A DNA stretch of 64,000 bases from Clostridia bacterium (GCA_017934975.1 JAGBIM010000004.1:1-64000), one strand, 5' to 3'; shown: positions 7,596-16,763, counted from the first letter of the stretch. The notes: generated by a model not told the origin, from the letters alone. Translations and numbers: made by a program.

Positions 7596-9416
7596 ATGGC
7601 GGAAAAAGGCGGCATTTCGGTACAAACCGAGCATATTTTTCCCATCATCAAGCGCTGGCTTTATTCGGACAAGGAAATCTTCCTGCGGGAATTGGTTTCC
7701 AACGCGGCGGACGCGGAAACGAAATTAAAGCATCTGGCCGCCGTCGGACAGGCCGTTGGAATTGACGGCAACTGGCGCATCGACGTAACGGTGAACAAAA
7801 ACGAAAAGACCATCGTTATTGAAGACAACGGAATCGGCATGACCGAGGACGAAGTGAAGCAATATATCAACCAGATCGCCCTTTCGGGTGCCTTGGATTT
7901 CATTCAGAAATACGAAAACGCCTCTTCGGACGGCATCATCGGCCACTTCGGCTTGGGCTTCTATTCCGCCTTCATGGTTGCGGATAAGGTGGTGTTGGAG
8001 ACGAAATCCTACACCGACGCCCCTGCGGTATACTGGAGCTGTACCGAGGACGGGGAATACGAAATGGACGAAGGGTCCCGCACCGTACGCGGCACGAAGA
8101 TCACCCTTCACATCACCGAAGAAGAAAAGGATTTTCTGGATGGAGACAAACTGAAGGGCATCCTGACCAAATACTGCGGATTTTTGCCCTTCCCCATTTT
8201 CTTCAACGACACGACGGAACCAAAAGAGGAGAAAGAGGGCGAAGAACAACCCGCTCCCACCCCTGTCAACGACGTAGAACCTCTGTGGCAGAAAATGCCC
8301 AACGAATGCTCCGAGGAAGATTATAATAATTTCTATCATAAAGTGTTCTGGGACAATCAGGATCCCCTGTTCCACATTCACATAAACGCGGACTATCCGC
8401 TGAATTTCAAGGGAATTCTTTATTTCCCCCGTCTGGGCAACGAATACCGTAGTCTGGAAGGAGAGGTCAAGCTCTTCTACAATCGGGTGTTCGTTTCGGA
8501 TAACATCAAAGAAGTCCTGCCCGACTATCTGCTGATGCTGAAGGGCGTTCTGGATTGCCCCGAGCTGCCCCTGAACGTCTCCCGCTCTTATTTGCAGGAC
8601 AGCGAATACGTGAAAAAGATCTCCGCCCACATTGTAAAGAAGGTTTGCGATAAGCTGGCGGGGTTGCACAACACGGACTTGGAAAAATACGAATCCTTCT
8701 GGGACGATATCAAGATCTTCGTGGAATACGGTTGTATCAAAGATAAAAAATTCTACGACCGCATGAAGGACATCGTTCTGTTCAAGACCACGGAAGGAAA
8801 ATTCGTGACGCTAAGCGAATACAAGAAGCTGGAAGGGGCCGTGGAGGGCAAGATCTATTACGCCACGGATCTGACCCAGCAATCGGTATACGTGAAGCTA
8901 TACAAGGATCAGGACATCCCCGTGATCGTGCTGGATCAGCTCATTGACGGACAGTTCATCAATATTATCGAACTGAACGAGCAAAACACGGTATTCCAGC
9001 GCATCGACTCGGTCACCGACGAGCTTCGCAAGGAAGACGGCAAGGAAGAGGAATCTTCTTTGAAAGAACTCTTTGCCGAAGCCTGCGGAAAAGAAGATCT
9101 GACGGTGAAAGAAACGGCGCTGAAGGATACTTCCCTGCCCGCTATTTTGAACATCACGGAAAAGTCCCGCCGCATGAACGAAATGGCGCAGATCTACGGC
9201 ATGAAGGACGTGCACATTCCCCCCGAGGAAATCCTCGTGCTGAACACGGAAAACGAGATCGTGAAGAACCTTGCGAAAAACAAGGATTCCGACCTGTCCA
9301 AGACGGTGGCCCGTCAGTTGTATCTGTTGGCGGTGCTCAACCAGCGTCCCTTCACAGCGGAGGAATTAAACCGTTTCCTGGAAGACAGCTACGGCATCCT
9401 CGGCAAAATTCAGTAA
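7596..9416 (+). CDS. htpG: Hsp90-family molecular chaperone HtpG
   Basis: 606 residues; the ATG at 7596 follows AAGGAA. It is a cytoplasmic ATP-dependent chaperone. The GHKL ATPase domain (about 1-230) has the catalytic Glu and nucleotide-binding Asn in FLRELVSNAADA, the Asp in IEDNGIGM, and the lid and glycine loop in GHFGLGFYSAFMVAD. The middle and dimerisation domains follow. NAADAETKLK replaces the common NASDAIDKLR, and an acidic, proline-bearing linker (KEEKEGEEQPAPTPVND, about residues 214-230) joins the N-terminal and middle domains, a feature less usual in bacterial HtpG. It is followed closely by pfkA. Confidence 0.97.
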   Translation: MAEKGGISVQTEHIFPIIKRWLYSDKEIFLRELVSNAADAETKLKHLAAVGQAVGIDGNWRIDVTVNKNEKTIVIEDNGIGMTEDEVKQYINQIALSGALDFIQKYENASSDGIIGHFGLGFYSAFMVADKVVLETKSYTDAPAVYWSCTEDGEYEMDEGSRTVRGTKITLHITEEEKDFLDGDKLKGILTKYCGFLPFPIFFNDTTEPKEEKEGEEQPAPTPVNDVEPLWQKMPNECSEEDYNNFYHKVFWDNQDPLFHIHINADYPLNFKGILYFPRLGNEYRSLEGEVKLFYNRVFVSDNIKEVLPDYLLMLKGVLDCPELPLNVSRSYLQDSEYVKKISAHIVKKVCDKLAGLHNTDLEKYESFWDDIKIFVEYGCIKDKKFYDRMKDIVLFKTTEGKFVTLSEYKKLEGAVEGKIYYATDLTQQSVYVKLYKDQDIPVIVLDQLIDGQFINIIELNEQNTVFQRIDSVTDELRKEDGKEEESSLKELFAEACGKEDLTVKETALKDTSLPAILNITEKSRRMNEMAQIYGMKDVHIPPEEILVLNTENEIVKNLAKNKDSDLSKTVARQLYLLAVLNQRPFTAEELNRFLEDSYGILGKIQ

Positions 9417-9456
9417 GAAAAAATATTGACATATTTGAGAAAAGGATTGAAGCATT

Positions 9457-10470
9457 ATGAAACGAATCGGCATTCTCACCAGCGGCGGCGACAGCCAGGG
9501 CATGAACAACGCCATCCGCGCCGTCACCCGCACCGCATTGGCCAACGGCATGACCGTTATGGCAATTCGAAACGGCTATCAGGGCCTCCTCGACGGAGAC
9601 ATTGAAGAAATGTCCCTGCGTTCCGTATCCAACATTCTGGATCGGGGCGGCACAATCCTGCAGACCGCACGCTGTCTGGAATTCAAAGAAGAAGCAGGGG
9701 TTCTGAAGGCCGTTCAGACCTGCAAAGACTTCGGCATCGAAGGCCTGGTGGTCATCGGCGGCGACGGCTCCTTCCGCGGTGCACGGGATATGTCCCTGCA
9801 CGGAATCCCCACCGTGGCCATGCCCGGAACCATTGACAACGACATCGCCTGCAGTGACTACACCATCGGCTTCGACACCGCCGTCAACGTGGCCATGGAA
9901 GCGGCCGATAAGCTGCGCGACACCTCCCTGTCTCACCACAGATGCTCCGTGATTGAGGTCATGGGCCGTAACGCAGGTTGGGTTGCCGTGGACGTGGGCA
10001 TTGCCGCAGGCGCCACCTACGTGCTCGTTCCCGAAGTGGAATTCAGGATCGAAGAAGTCATCGAAAAGATGAACCGAGGCAAGGCCGCCGGCAAGAAGAA
10101 CTTCATGATCGTCTGCTCCGAAGGCATTTTCGCCGACGTAAAGAAAAACAAGAACTACGAATATCTGGCAGGCCTCGGTATCACCAGCGCCTCCAAGCTG
10201 GCCAAGAAGATCGAGGAACTGACCGACGTGGAATCCCGCGCAACGGTGCTCGGTCACATTCAGCGCGGCGGATCCCCCACCGCACGGGACCGCTACATCG
10301 CCACGGAAATGGGTTGCCGCTGTGCAGACCTGCTGCGGGAAGGAAAATCCAACCGCGTGGTGGTCATTCGGGACAACAAGATCATCGATATCGATATCGT
10401 AGAAGCCCTGAATATGACCAAGGAATTTGACGTTGCCCGTTACAACATCGCAAACATGGTCGGAATCTGA
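9457..10470 (+). CDS. pfkA: ATP-dependent 6-phosphofructokinase
   Basis: 337 residues. Glycolytic enzyme making fructose 1,6-bisphosphate. The N-terminal loop is TSGGDSQGMNNAIR (commonly GGDAPGMNAAIR). GGDGS (101-105) with Gly104 indicates ATP rather than pyrophosphate as donor. TIDND holds the catalytic Asp127, and MGRNAGW and the HIQRGGSPTA substrate motif are present. AAAGGA precedes the ATG. The 40-base gap after htpG has a TTGACA but no matching -10 box, so co-transcription with htpG is likely. Confidence 0.95.
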   Translation: MKRIGILTSGGDSQGMNNAIRAVTRTALANGMTVMAIRNGYQGLLDGDIEEMSLRSVSNILDRGGTILQTARCLEFKEEAGVLKAVQTCKDFGIEGLVVIGGDGSFRGARDMSLHGIPTVAMPGTIDNDIACSDYTIGFDTAVNVAMEAADKLRDTSLSHHRCSVIEVMGRNAGWVAVDVGIAAGATYVLVPEVEFRIEEVIEKMNRGKAAGKKNFMIVCSEGIFADVKKNKNYEYLAGLGITSASKLAKKIEELTDVESRATVLGHIQRGGSPTARDRYIATEMGCRCADLLREGKSNRVVVIRDNKIIDIDIVEALNMTKEFDVARYNIANMVGI

Positions 10471-10489
10471 GAATCTAAAAAACAAAACA

Positions 10490-10521
10490 TTCAGCACCCC
10501 TGCTACCGCGGGGGTGCTGAA
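10490..10521 (+). other. perfect 11-bp hairpin just before a ribosome binding site
   Basis: TTCAGCACCCC (10490-10500) pairs with GGGGTGCTGAA (10511-10521) around a ten-base loop. No T-run follows on the plus strand, and GAGGA starts only four bases later, so it is not a normal terminator for pfkA. On the minus strand it would be followed by a T-rich tail. It may stabilise the pfkA 3' end or limit access to the next ribosome binding site. Confidence 0.6.
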
Positions 10522-10535
10522 CCGCGAGGATACTT

Positions 10536-11435
10536 ATGAAAAAGAAAAATCTTTGCCTGCTGGCCGTTCTGGCCTCGGGCGTTCTATGGGGCACCATCGG
10601 CGTTTTCAACCGCTATTACGGAGCGTTGGGAATTGAGTCCTACAACCTGGTCACCCTGCGGTTATCCATGGGCACCGCACTCCTTTTCCTGTATCTTGCC
10701 ATTCGGGATCCCCAGGCGCTAAAACTGAAGCTGAAGGATCTCTGGATCTTTGCGGGAGCGGGGATTCTGAGCATCATTATGTTCCAGACCTGCTACATGA
10801 TTTCCATTCAACATTCGGAAATCTCCATTGCGGCAGTGCTTCTTTACACCTCTCCCCTCTTCGTGACCATTTTCTCCGCAATCTTTTTCCGCGACAAAAT
10901 CACGGCTAAGAAGATCATCGGAGGCACGGTTACCGTTGTGGGATGCGCTCTGGCATCGGGCATCATCGGAAGCAACGGGATTCCCACCATTGCACTGATC
11001 ACGGGAATGCTCGCCGGGGTCGGATACGCCTCCTACAGCATCTGGGCGCGAGCCGCGTTGAATCGGGGCTACAAGTCCATTACCATGACGGCCTATTCCT
11101 TCCTGTTTGCCTTGGTTCCTCTGTTGTTTTTTGCCGATTACGGAACCATCGTCACCGGCATGAAATCCGACGGCTGGATGGCTATCGTCATGTGGATTTT
11201 GCTGGCCTTGGCGACGGAAGCCCTGCCCTATCTGCTTTACACCGAGTCGCTGACGGGCATGGACATGAGCAAGGCGGCCATTACCGTGGCCATCGAGCCC
11301 ATCGTTGCGGGACTGATTGGAATCTGCTTCTACGACGAATGGAAGACCATGGACTGGATCAAGGGATTGGGCATGGTGCTGGTCATCGGATCCATCGTGG
11401 TGATGAACCTTCCGAAGAAGGAAAAACAGCACTGA
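10536..11435 (+). CDS. DMT (EamA-type) transporter
   Basis: 299 residues with ten predicted hydrophobic helices in two EamA repeats; repeat one has GVLWGTIGVFNRYYG near the N-terminus, and repeat two begins around GMLAGVGYASYSIWAR. The second repeat ends with the typical EPIVAGLIGICFYDEW motif. It is an inner-membrane metabolite exporter, substrate unknown. It starts 65 bases after pfkA, behind a hairpin, with GAGGA as ribosome binding site. It ends with a short charged tail (PKKEKQH). Confidence 0.88.
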   Translation: MKKKNLCLLAVLASGVLWGTIGVFNRYYGALGIESYNLVTLRLSMGTALLFLYLAIRDPQALKLKLKDLWIFAGAGILSIIMFQTCYMISIQHSEISIAAVLLYTSPLFVTIFSAIFFRDKITAKKIIGGTVTVVGCALASGIIGSNGIPTIALITGMLAGVGYASYSIWARAALNRGYKSITMTAYSFLFALVPLLFFADYGTIVTGMKSDGWMAIVMWILLALATEALPYLLYTESLTGMDMSKAAITVAIEPIVAGLIGICFYDEWKTMDWIKGLGMVLVIGSIVVMNLPKKEKQH

Positions 11436-11470
11436 AAATAAAAATTACATTCCCCGAACACAACCCTTCC

Positions 11471-11516
11471 ACCGCTTCGCGGTCCCCCTCCCCTTACACA
11501 GGGGAGGCTTAATTTT
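11471..11516 (+). repeat. double-hairpin intergenic element, probably dispersed repeat
   Basis: Two adjacent inverted repeats: ACCGC/GCGGT with a TTC loop (11471-11483), and CCTCCCC/GGGGAGG (11487-11493 with 11501-11507) with the loop TTACACA, followed by CTTAATTTTTG. The second hairpin with its T-rich tail can terminate transcription of the DMT gene. From memory, the wording CCCCTTACACAGGGG resembles a dispersed intergenic repeat of gut clostridia; only one copy is seen here. Confidence 0.55.
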
Positions 11517-11680
11517 TGTGCAAGCATCAATGTTTTCTCACAGTTCAAGGGTTTCTCTCGAACAACAGGACGGGAGAAAACTCACGCACAAGCAAAAGGT
11601 TTCCTGAACAAGGGACGCTGATCCCGCAGACGACGGAAGGGATCGCTTTTTTCTTAAGAAAACCGTAAGAATTCACCCCA

Positions 11681-11709
11681 TTGAAATGTTGCAAATTTTA
11701 TGATATAAT
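11681..11709 (+). promoter_or_regulatory. sigma-A promoter of the YwaF-like gene
   Basis: TTGAAA (11681-11686), a 17-base spacer and TATAAT (11704-11709), 30 bases before the ATG at 11739. Confidence 0.8.
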
Positions 11710-11738
11710 GTAGAGAAGAGACGAAACGGGAGGTCTTT

Positions 11739-12551
11739 ATGGAATTCTTACGAAAATTACTGATTATTCTGGATGCGGACATGACCGAGCCGAGCACCTT
11801 CGGATGGTTCCATCTCATGTGGATCGGTATCATGATTCTGATCACCGTCCTGCTCTGCCGTTATTGCAAGGAAGGCACCGAAAAGCAGACCAACGCCATC
11901 CTTCTGACCTTTGCCATCATTTCCATTCTGCTGGAGGCGTATAAACAGATCAACTACACCTTCACGGCAACGGACACGGGCATCACGGCGGATTTTCAAT
12001 GGTACGCATTCCCCTGGCAATTCTGCTGCGTCCCCATGTATATCGCGCTGGTGGCGGGATTTTTGAAAAAGGGCCCCTTCAAGGATGCTCTTTGCGCATT
12101 TCTCGCAACCTACTCCCCCTTTGCGGGAATCTGCGTTTTCGTGTACCCGGAGCAGGTTTTCATTGACACCATCGGCATCAACATCGAAACCATGGTCATC
12201 CACGGGGGCATGATCGCGGTGGGAATCTGGTTGTTGTACACAAACTACGTAAAATCGGTCCATAAAACGATTTTGAAAGCGACCCCCGTATTCTGCGGCG
12301 TCCTTGCCATCGCCATCATTCTCAACGAAATTGCCTACTACACGGGCTTTACGGGCGGAGAGAGTTTCAATATGTTCTACATCAGCTCCCACGAGGCCTC
12401 TACCCTGCCCCTCTTCTCTTTGGTTCAGCCGCTGGTACCCTTTGCAGTAGGACTGTTTATTTACATTGGCATTTTTATGCTGGCCGCCTACGTGATGCTT
12501 TTAATCTCCATGGGAATCAAAGCGCTGACACAAAAACTCAAAAAGGCATAA
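11739..12551 (+). CDS. TIGR02206/TMEM164 (YwaF-like) integral membrane protein
   Basis: 270 residues with six to seven hydrophobic helices. The histidine and aromatic motifs of the family are visible: FGWFHLMWIG near residue 25, a YKQINYTF segment, WQFCCVPMYIAL in the middle and MVIHGGMIAVG. B. subtilis YwaF and human TMEM164 belong to this family. TMEM164 is reported to be a lipid acyltransferase, but the bacterial role is not settled. It is monocistronic between its own promoter and a strong terminator. I give the family as likely and assign no function. Confidence 0.7.
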   Translation: MEFLRKLLIILDADMTEPSTFGWFHLMWIGIMILITVLLCRYCKEGTEKQTNAILLTFAIISILLEAYKQINYTFTATDTGITADFQWYAFPWQFCCVPMYIALVAGFLKKGPFKDALCAFLATYSPFAGICVFVYPEQVFIDTIGINIETMVIHGGMIAVGIWLLYTNYVKSVHKTILKATPVFCGVLAIAIILNEIAYYTGFTGGESFNMFYISSHEASTLPLFSLVQPLVPFAVGLFIYIGIFMLAAYVMLLISMGIKALTQKLKKA

Positions 12552-12561
12552 AGAACAGAAC

Positions 12562-12604
12562 AAAACACCCGAAAAAGGAAATCCTTTTTCGGGTGTTTTT
12601 TGCA
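12562..12604. terminator. strong bidirectional terminator
   Basis: A perfect 18-base-pair stem (12562-12579 with 12582-12599) with a two-base AA loop in the simple fold and T/A runs on both flanks. It ends both the YwaF-like gene and the topoisomerase operon, which converge here. Confidence 0.92.
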
Positions 12605-12609
12605 ATGCT

Positions 12610-14763
12610 TTATTTTTTCTTATCCGCTTCCTTCAGCAGGAATCCCGCCACGGGGATGGAAGAGACCCGATAGCCGTCGGGCTTGACGAAGGTGCCTGCC
12701 TGATAAGGCTCTGCCACGTCCAGGGTGTTCTTTGCTTTCAGAGAAAGAACGGTAACGCCGTTGGCGTTGCGGGTGACCTTTTCGGGAATCAGTGCGGAGT
12801 TAAGGAGCAGATAGCGATTGTTGGAGGAACGCAGATAGAACTCCGCATCCTCGCGGACGAGATAAACGCCCACCAAGGGAGATGCGTCGGAATAGGCGTT
12901 GATGAGTTTTTTGCGGTTTTGCTTGGTTTCGTAAGCGTTCAGCGGCACGCGGACGGCCTTGCCGTTGGCGAAGAAAAAGACCAGATGCCCGGCATAATCG
13001 CGGGTTGCGAACATGGCGACGGGGGTCTCTCCTTCATCAAAGCCCAGCTTCTGAGGCAGGAAGTCTCCCAAAACGCTGGCCTTGGTGTCGGCGAATTCCG
13101 AGGCTTTGCACTTATAAACCTGATGGCGGTCTGTAAAGAAGAGCAATTCGGAGGCGTTGTCCCCTTCCAGCGAAGACAACAGTGCGTCCCCTTCCTTGAA
13201 CTTCTGTTCTCCGCCCATGCGCAGAGAAAGGGGCGTAATTTTCTTGAAATAGCCCGCCTTGGAGAGGAAGAAGGAAACGGCGTATTCCTCCACCTTTTCT
13301 TCTTCGGAATACTCTACCACCTCGTCGGGATAGAGCAGTTGCGTTTTGCGGGGCTTTCCGTATTTCTTGGAGATGGCCTGCAACTGTTTGATAATGAGCT
13401 TATGAATCCGCTTGGGCTTGGCCAAAAGATCCTCCAGATCCTCGATTTCCGCCGCCAAGGCGTCGGTTTCGGCGGTTTTATTGAGAATATATTCCCGGTT
13501 CAGGTTGCGCAACTTGATATCAGCCACGTATTCCGCCTGGACCTGGTCGATACCGAATCCGATCATCAGATTGGGCACCACGTCGGCCGCCTCTTCGGTC
13601 TGACGGATGATGCGGATGGCCTCGTCGATATCCAGCAAAATCTTTCGCAACCCCTGCAAAAGATGGAGATATTCCTTCTTTTTGCCGATATCGTAGAAGG
13701 TGGCGCGGCGGATACATTCCATGCGGAAGGCGATCCACTCGGTGAGAATTTCCCGCACGCCCATGACCTTGGGCGAATAGCCCACAAGCACGTTGAAATT
13801 GCAGGAAAAAGAGGATTCCAGCGGAGTCATCTTATAAAGCTTCTGCATCAACGCATCGGGATCCACACTCCGCTTCAGGTCGATGGCAAGCTTCAAACCG
13901 CTGATGTCTGTTTCGTCGCGAATGGCGGAAATTTCCTTCAATTTGCCCAGTTTGACCAATTCCACGATTTTGTCCATCGCGGCTTCCAGGGTGGTGTTGT
14001 AGGGAATTTCGTAGATCTCCAGGCAGGAATTCTTCTTATCGTAACGGTATTTTGCCCGCAGACGGAAGGAGCCGGAGCCCGTTTCGTAGATATTCCGCAA
14101 AGCGTCCGCATCGTAAATCAGCTGAGCGCCCGAGGGGAAGTCGGGAGCGGTGAGGGTAGTAAGAATATCGTGATTCTCGTTTTTGATCAGTTCAATGGTG
14201 GTATTGCAGATTTCGGTCAGATTGAAGGAGCAGATGTTTGTGGCCATCCCGACGGCAACCCCCTGATTGGGGTTGACGAGAATGTTGGGGAAGGTGACGG
14301 GCAAGAGGGAGGGCTCCTTCATGGTGGAGTCGTAGTTGTCCACCATATCCACCGTATCGTGGTCGATTTCCGCAAAAAGCTCGGCGGAAAAGCCGTCCAG
14401 CTTGACTTCCGTATAACGGGCGGCGGCGTAGGCGGTATCACGGGAGGTGTGTTTTCCGAAGTTGCCCTTGGATTCCACGAAGGGATGCAACAGAGCCTCG
14501 TGACCGCGGGTAAGACGGACCATGGTATCGTAAATGGCCGCGTCGCCGTGGGGGTTGAGGCGCATGGTCTGCCCCACCACGTTGGCGGATTTGGTCAATT
14601 TCCCGTTGAGAAGGCCCATTTTGTACATGGTATAGAGCAATTTGCGGTGGGCAGGCTTGAAACCGTCGATCTCGGGAATAGCACGGGAGACGATGACCGA
14701 CATGGCGTAGGGCATGTAGTTCAGTTCCAAAGTATCGGTAATGTTCTGTTCATACTGAGGCAT
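12610..14763 (-). CDS. type IIA topoisomerase subunit A (ParC/GyrA-like), divergent
   Basis: 717 residues, shorter than GyrA (about 820-870). This is the breakage-reunion subunit: the winged-helix domain begins PYAMSVIVSRAIPEIDGFKPAHRKLLY, and the catalytic pair is Arg116-Tyr117 in AAARYTEV (usually AAMRYTE). The quinolone-determining segment reads NPHGDAAIYD (residues 70-79) instead of HPHGDS-x-YD, so the position of E. coli GyrA Ser83 is Ala75 while the acidic Asp79 is kept. Long coiled-coil gate and beta-pinwheel regions follow, without a clear GyrA box. With its partner 17 bases upstream it is probably topoisomerase IV or a second gyrase-like enzyme, not the main gyrase. Confidence 0.88.
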   Translation of the reverse strand: MPQYEQNITDTLELNYMPYAMSVIVSRAIPEIDGFKPAHRKLLYTMYKMGLLNGKLTKSANVVGQTMRLNPHGDAAIYDTMVRLTRGHEALLHPFVESKGNFGKHTSRDTAYAAARYTEVKLDGFSAELFAEIDHDTVDMVDNYDSTMKEPSLLPVTFPNILVNPNQGVAVGMATNICSFNLTEICNTTIELIKNENHDILTTLTAPDFPSGAQLIYDADALRNIYETGSGSFRLRAKYRYDKKNSCLEIYEIPYNTTLEAAMDKIVELVKLGKLKEISAIRDETDISGLKLAIDLKRSVDPDALMQKLYKMTPLESSFSCNFNVLVGYSPKVMGVREILTEWIAFRMECIRRATFYDIGKKKEYLHLLQGLRKILLDIDEAIRIIRQTEEAADVVPNLMIGFGIDQVQAEYVADIKLRNLNREYILNKTAETDALAAEIEDLEDLLAKPKRIHKLIIKQLQAISKKYGKPRKTQLLYPDEVVEYSEEEKVEEYAVSFFLSKAGYFKKITPLSLRMGGEQKFKEGDALLSSLEGDNASELLFFTDRHQVYKCKASEFADTKASVLGDFLPQKLGFDEGETPVAMFATRDYAGHLVFFFANGKAVRVPLNAYETKQNRKKLINAYSDASPLVGVYLVREDAEFYLRSSNNRYLLLNSALIPEKVTRNANGVTVLSLKAKNTLDVAEPYQAGTFVKPDGYRVSSIPVAGFLLKEADKKK

Positions 14764-14780
14764 ATATCATCTCTCCTTTC

Positions 14781-16763
14781 TCAAATATCGGCCAGTTCCA
14801 GATATTGGGCGCCGCATTCGGCGATGTGGCGTTTGCGTCCCTCCAGATCGTCTCCCAGAAGCATTTCGAAGACCTGCGCGGTACGCTGTGCGTCTTCGGG
14901 GAGGACCTGGATTAAACGGCGGGTTTCGGGATCCATGGTGGTGAGCTTCATCATGGACGCCTCGTTTTCACCGAGACCCTTGGAGCGTTGGATATTGCAC
15001 TTTCCGCCCAGCCGTTCCACAATATCGTTCTTCTCTTTATCGGTGTAGGCAAAATAGGTTTTATCCTTCTGGGTAATTTCGTAAAGAGGCGACTCGGCGA
15101 TATAAACCTTTCCGTCGTCGATGAGACGAGGCGTCAGACGGTAAAGCATGGCAAGAATCAGCGTGCGGATCTGATATCCGTCCACGTCCGCATCGGTGCA
15201 GATGATGATCTTGCCGAAGCGGAGGTTGTCCATATTGAAGGCAGACTCGTCGCTTCCCTTCACTTTGACGTCCACCCCGCAGCCGAGAACCTTGATCAGG
15301 TCCGTGATGATGGGGCTTTTCATGATTTTGTTGAACTCAACCTTGAGACAGTTGAGGATTTTTCCGCGGACAGGCATGATGGCCTGGAAATCCGCATTGC
15401 GGGCAAATTTGACCGAGCCCAATGCGGAGTCGCCTTCCACGATATACAGTTCGCGGACGGCGGGGTCCTTGGAACGGCAATCCACAAACTTCTCGACCCG
15501 ATTGGCGATGTCCATTTCCACGGTGAGCTTTTTCTTCAGATTCTGTCGGGTGCGTTCGGCGTTTTCACGGCTGCGCTTGTTGACGAGGATCTGTTCCGCA
15601 ACCTTGTCCGCCTCGGCCTTATGCTCGATGAAATAGACCTCCAGGCAATGCCGCAAGAACTCGTTCATGGCATCCTGAATGAACTTGTTGTTGATGGCCT
15701 TTTTGGTCTGATTTTCGTAGGAGGTGGAGGTGGAATAGGAATTGGAGATCAGAACCAGGCAGTCCTGAACGTCCTGGAAGGTGATCTTCGTATCGTTTTT
15801 CGTATATTTTCCGATCTTTTTGATGTAGTTGTCAAAGGCGTAAACGAAGGCGCTTTTTACCGCGTTGGCGGGCGAACCGCCGTACTCCAGAAAGCTGGAG
15901 TTGTGATAATATTCCATACTGTTGACCCGGTTGGAAAAGGCACAGGCGATATTCAGACGAACCTTATATTCGGGCAGATCCTCCCGATCCCGTCCCGAGC
16001 GCTCACAGGACCACGTTTGAGGGGCAGTAATCCCGTCGTTGCCCACAAGGGTGTGGATATAGTCCTCAATACCGTGCTCGTAGAAAAAGACCTCTTCCTC
16101 AATCTTCTTATCCACGGGATCCTGCCAACGCAGAACCAGAGTCAGCCCTGCGTTGCAGATGGCCTGCTGACGCAAAACGTCTTGAAAATACGCCTTGGGA
16201 ATATCAATCTCCGTAAAGACCTTCAGGTCGGGCTTCCAACGGATGGTGGAGCCCCGCTTATGCTTCATGGGAACCTTCTGCAGGACCTTATCCCGATCCC
16301 GTTCCACCGGTTCCCCTTCCCGGAAGGAAAGCTTATACTGATAGGTTCCGTCGTAAATTTCCGCTTCCATATATTCGGAAGCGTACTGGGTAGCACAAAG
16401 ACCGAGGCCGTTAAGCCCCAGAGAATATTCGTAGTTTCCCGTATCGTCGCCGTACTTGCCCCCTGCGTACATCTCACAGAAAAGCAATTCCCAGTTATAG
16501 GCGTTTTCCTTTTGGTTGAAGTCCACGGGAATCCCGTTCCCGAAGTCCTGTACCTCCAGGGAATGGTCCGCGTAGGCGGTGACGATAATTTTCGATCCTC
16601 TCCCCTCCTTGAACTCGTCGATGGAGTTGGAAAGAATTTCGAAAAAGGAATGGCAGCATCCTTCCAGACCGTTGGATCCGAAAATGACCGACGGACGAAG
16701 TCGGACACGGTCCGCTCCCTTTAAGGATTTGATGCTCTCGTTGTTATACTCGTTGTTTGCCAC
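14781..16763 (-). CDS. type IIA topoisomerase subunit B (ParE/GyrB-like), divergent
   Basis: 660 residues, ParE-sized. The start is GTG at 16763 behind AGAGGGG. The GHKL ATPase has Glu42 and Asn46 in FEILSNSIDEF, DFGNGIP at 73-79 and GLNGLG. The TOPRIM domain is present but altered: EGDSALGSVK instead of EGDSAGGSAK, DADVDGYQIRTL instead of DADVDGAHIRTL, and RSKGLGE instead of RYKGLGE. The metal-binding Glu and the DxD are kept, so the enzyme is probably active. It forms an operon with the subunit A gene and has its own promoter at 16815-16843. It supplies ATP-driven strand passage, probably decatenation. Confidence 0.88.
   Translation of the reverse strand: MANNEYNNESIKSLKGADRVRLRPSVIFGSNGLEGCCHSFFEILSNSIDEFKEGRGSKIIVTAYADHSLEVQDFGNGIPVDFNQKENAYNWELLFCEMYAGGKYGDDTGNYEYSLGLNGLGLCATQYASEYMEAEIYDGTYQYKLSFREGEPVERDRDKVLQKVPMKHKRGSTIRWKPDLKVFTEIDIPKAYFQDVLRQQAICNAGLTLVLRWQDPVDKKIEEEVFFYEHGIEDYIHTLVGNDGITAPQTWSCERSGRDREDLPEYKVRLNIACAFSNRVNSMEYYHNSSFLEYGGSPANAVKSAFVYAFDNYIKKIGKYTKNDTKITFQDVQDCLVLISNSYSTSTSYENQTKKAINNKFIQDAMNEFLRHCLEVYFIEHKAEADKVAEQILVNKRSRENAERTRQNLKKKLTVEMDIANRVEKFVDCRSKDPAVRELYIVEGDSALGSVKFARNADFQAIMPVRGKILNCLKVEFNKIMKSPIITDLIKVLGCGVDVKVKGSDESAFNMDNLRFGKIIICTDADVDGYQIRTLILAMLYRLTPRLIDDGKVYIAESPLYEITQKDKTYFAYTDKEKNDIVERLGGKCNIQRSKGLGENEASMMKLTTMDPETRRLIQVLPEDAQRTAQVFEMLLGDDLEGRKRHIAECGAQYLELADI

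Larger units (their letters stand above)
11436..11738. other. 303-base gene-free spacer
   Basis: No convincing reading frame is present. It holds the two-hairpin element at 11471-11516, then an unremarkable stretch (11520-11680), then the promoter at 11681-11709 and the GGGAGG ribosome binding site at 11728-11733 of the next gene. Confidence 0.7.

Noticed and set aside
12919..15048. 709-codon plus-strand reading frame
   Set aside because: Antisense to the topoisomerase A and B genes; no ribosome binding site and no recognisable motif.
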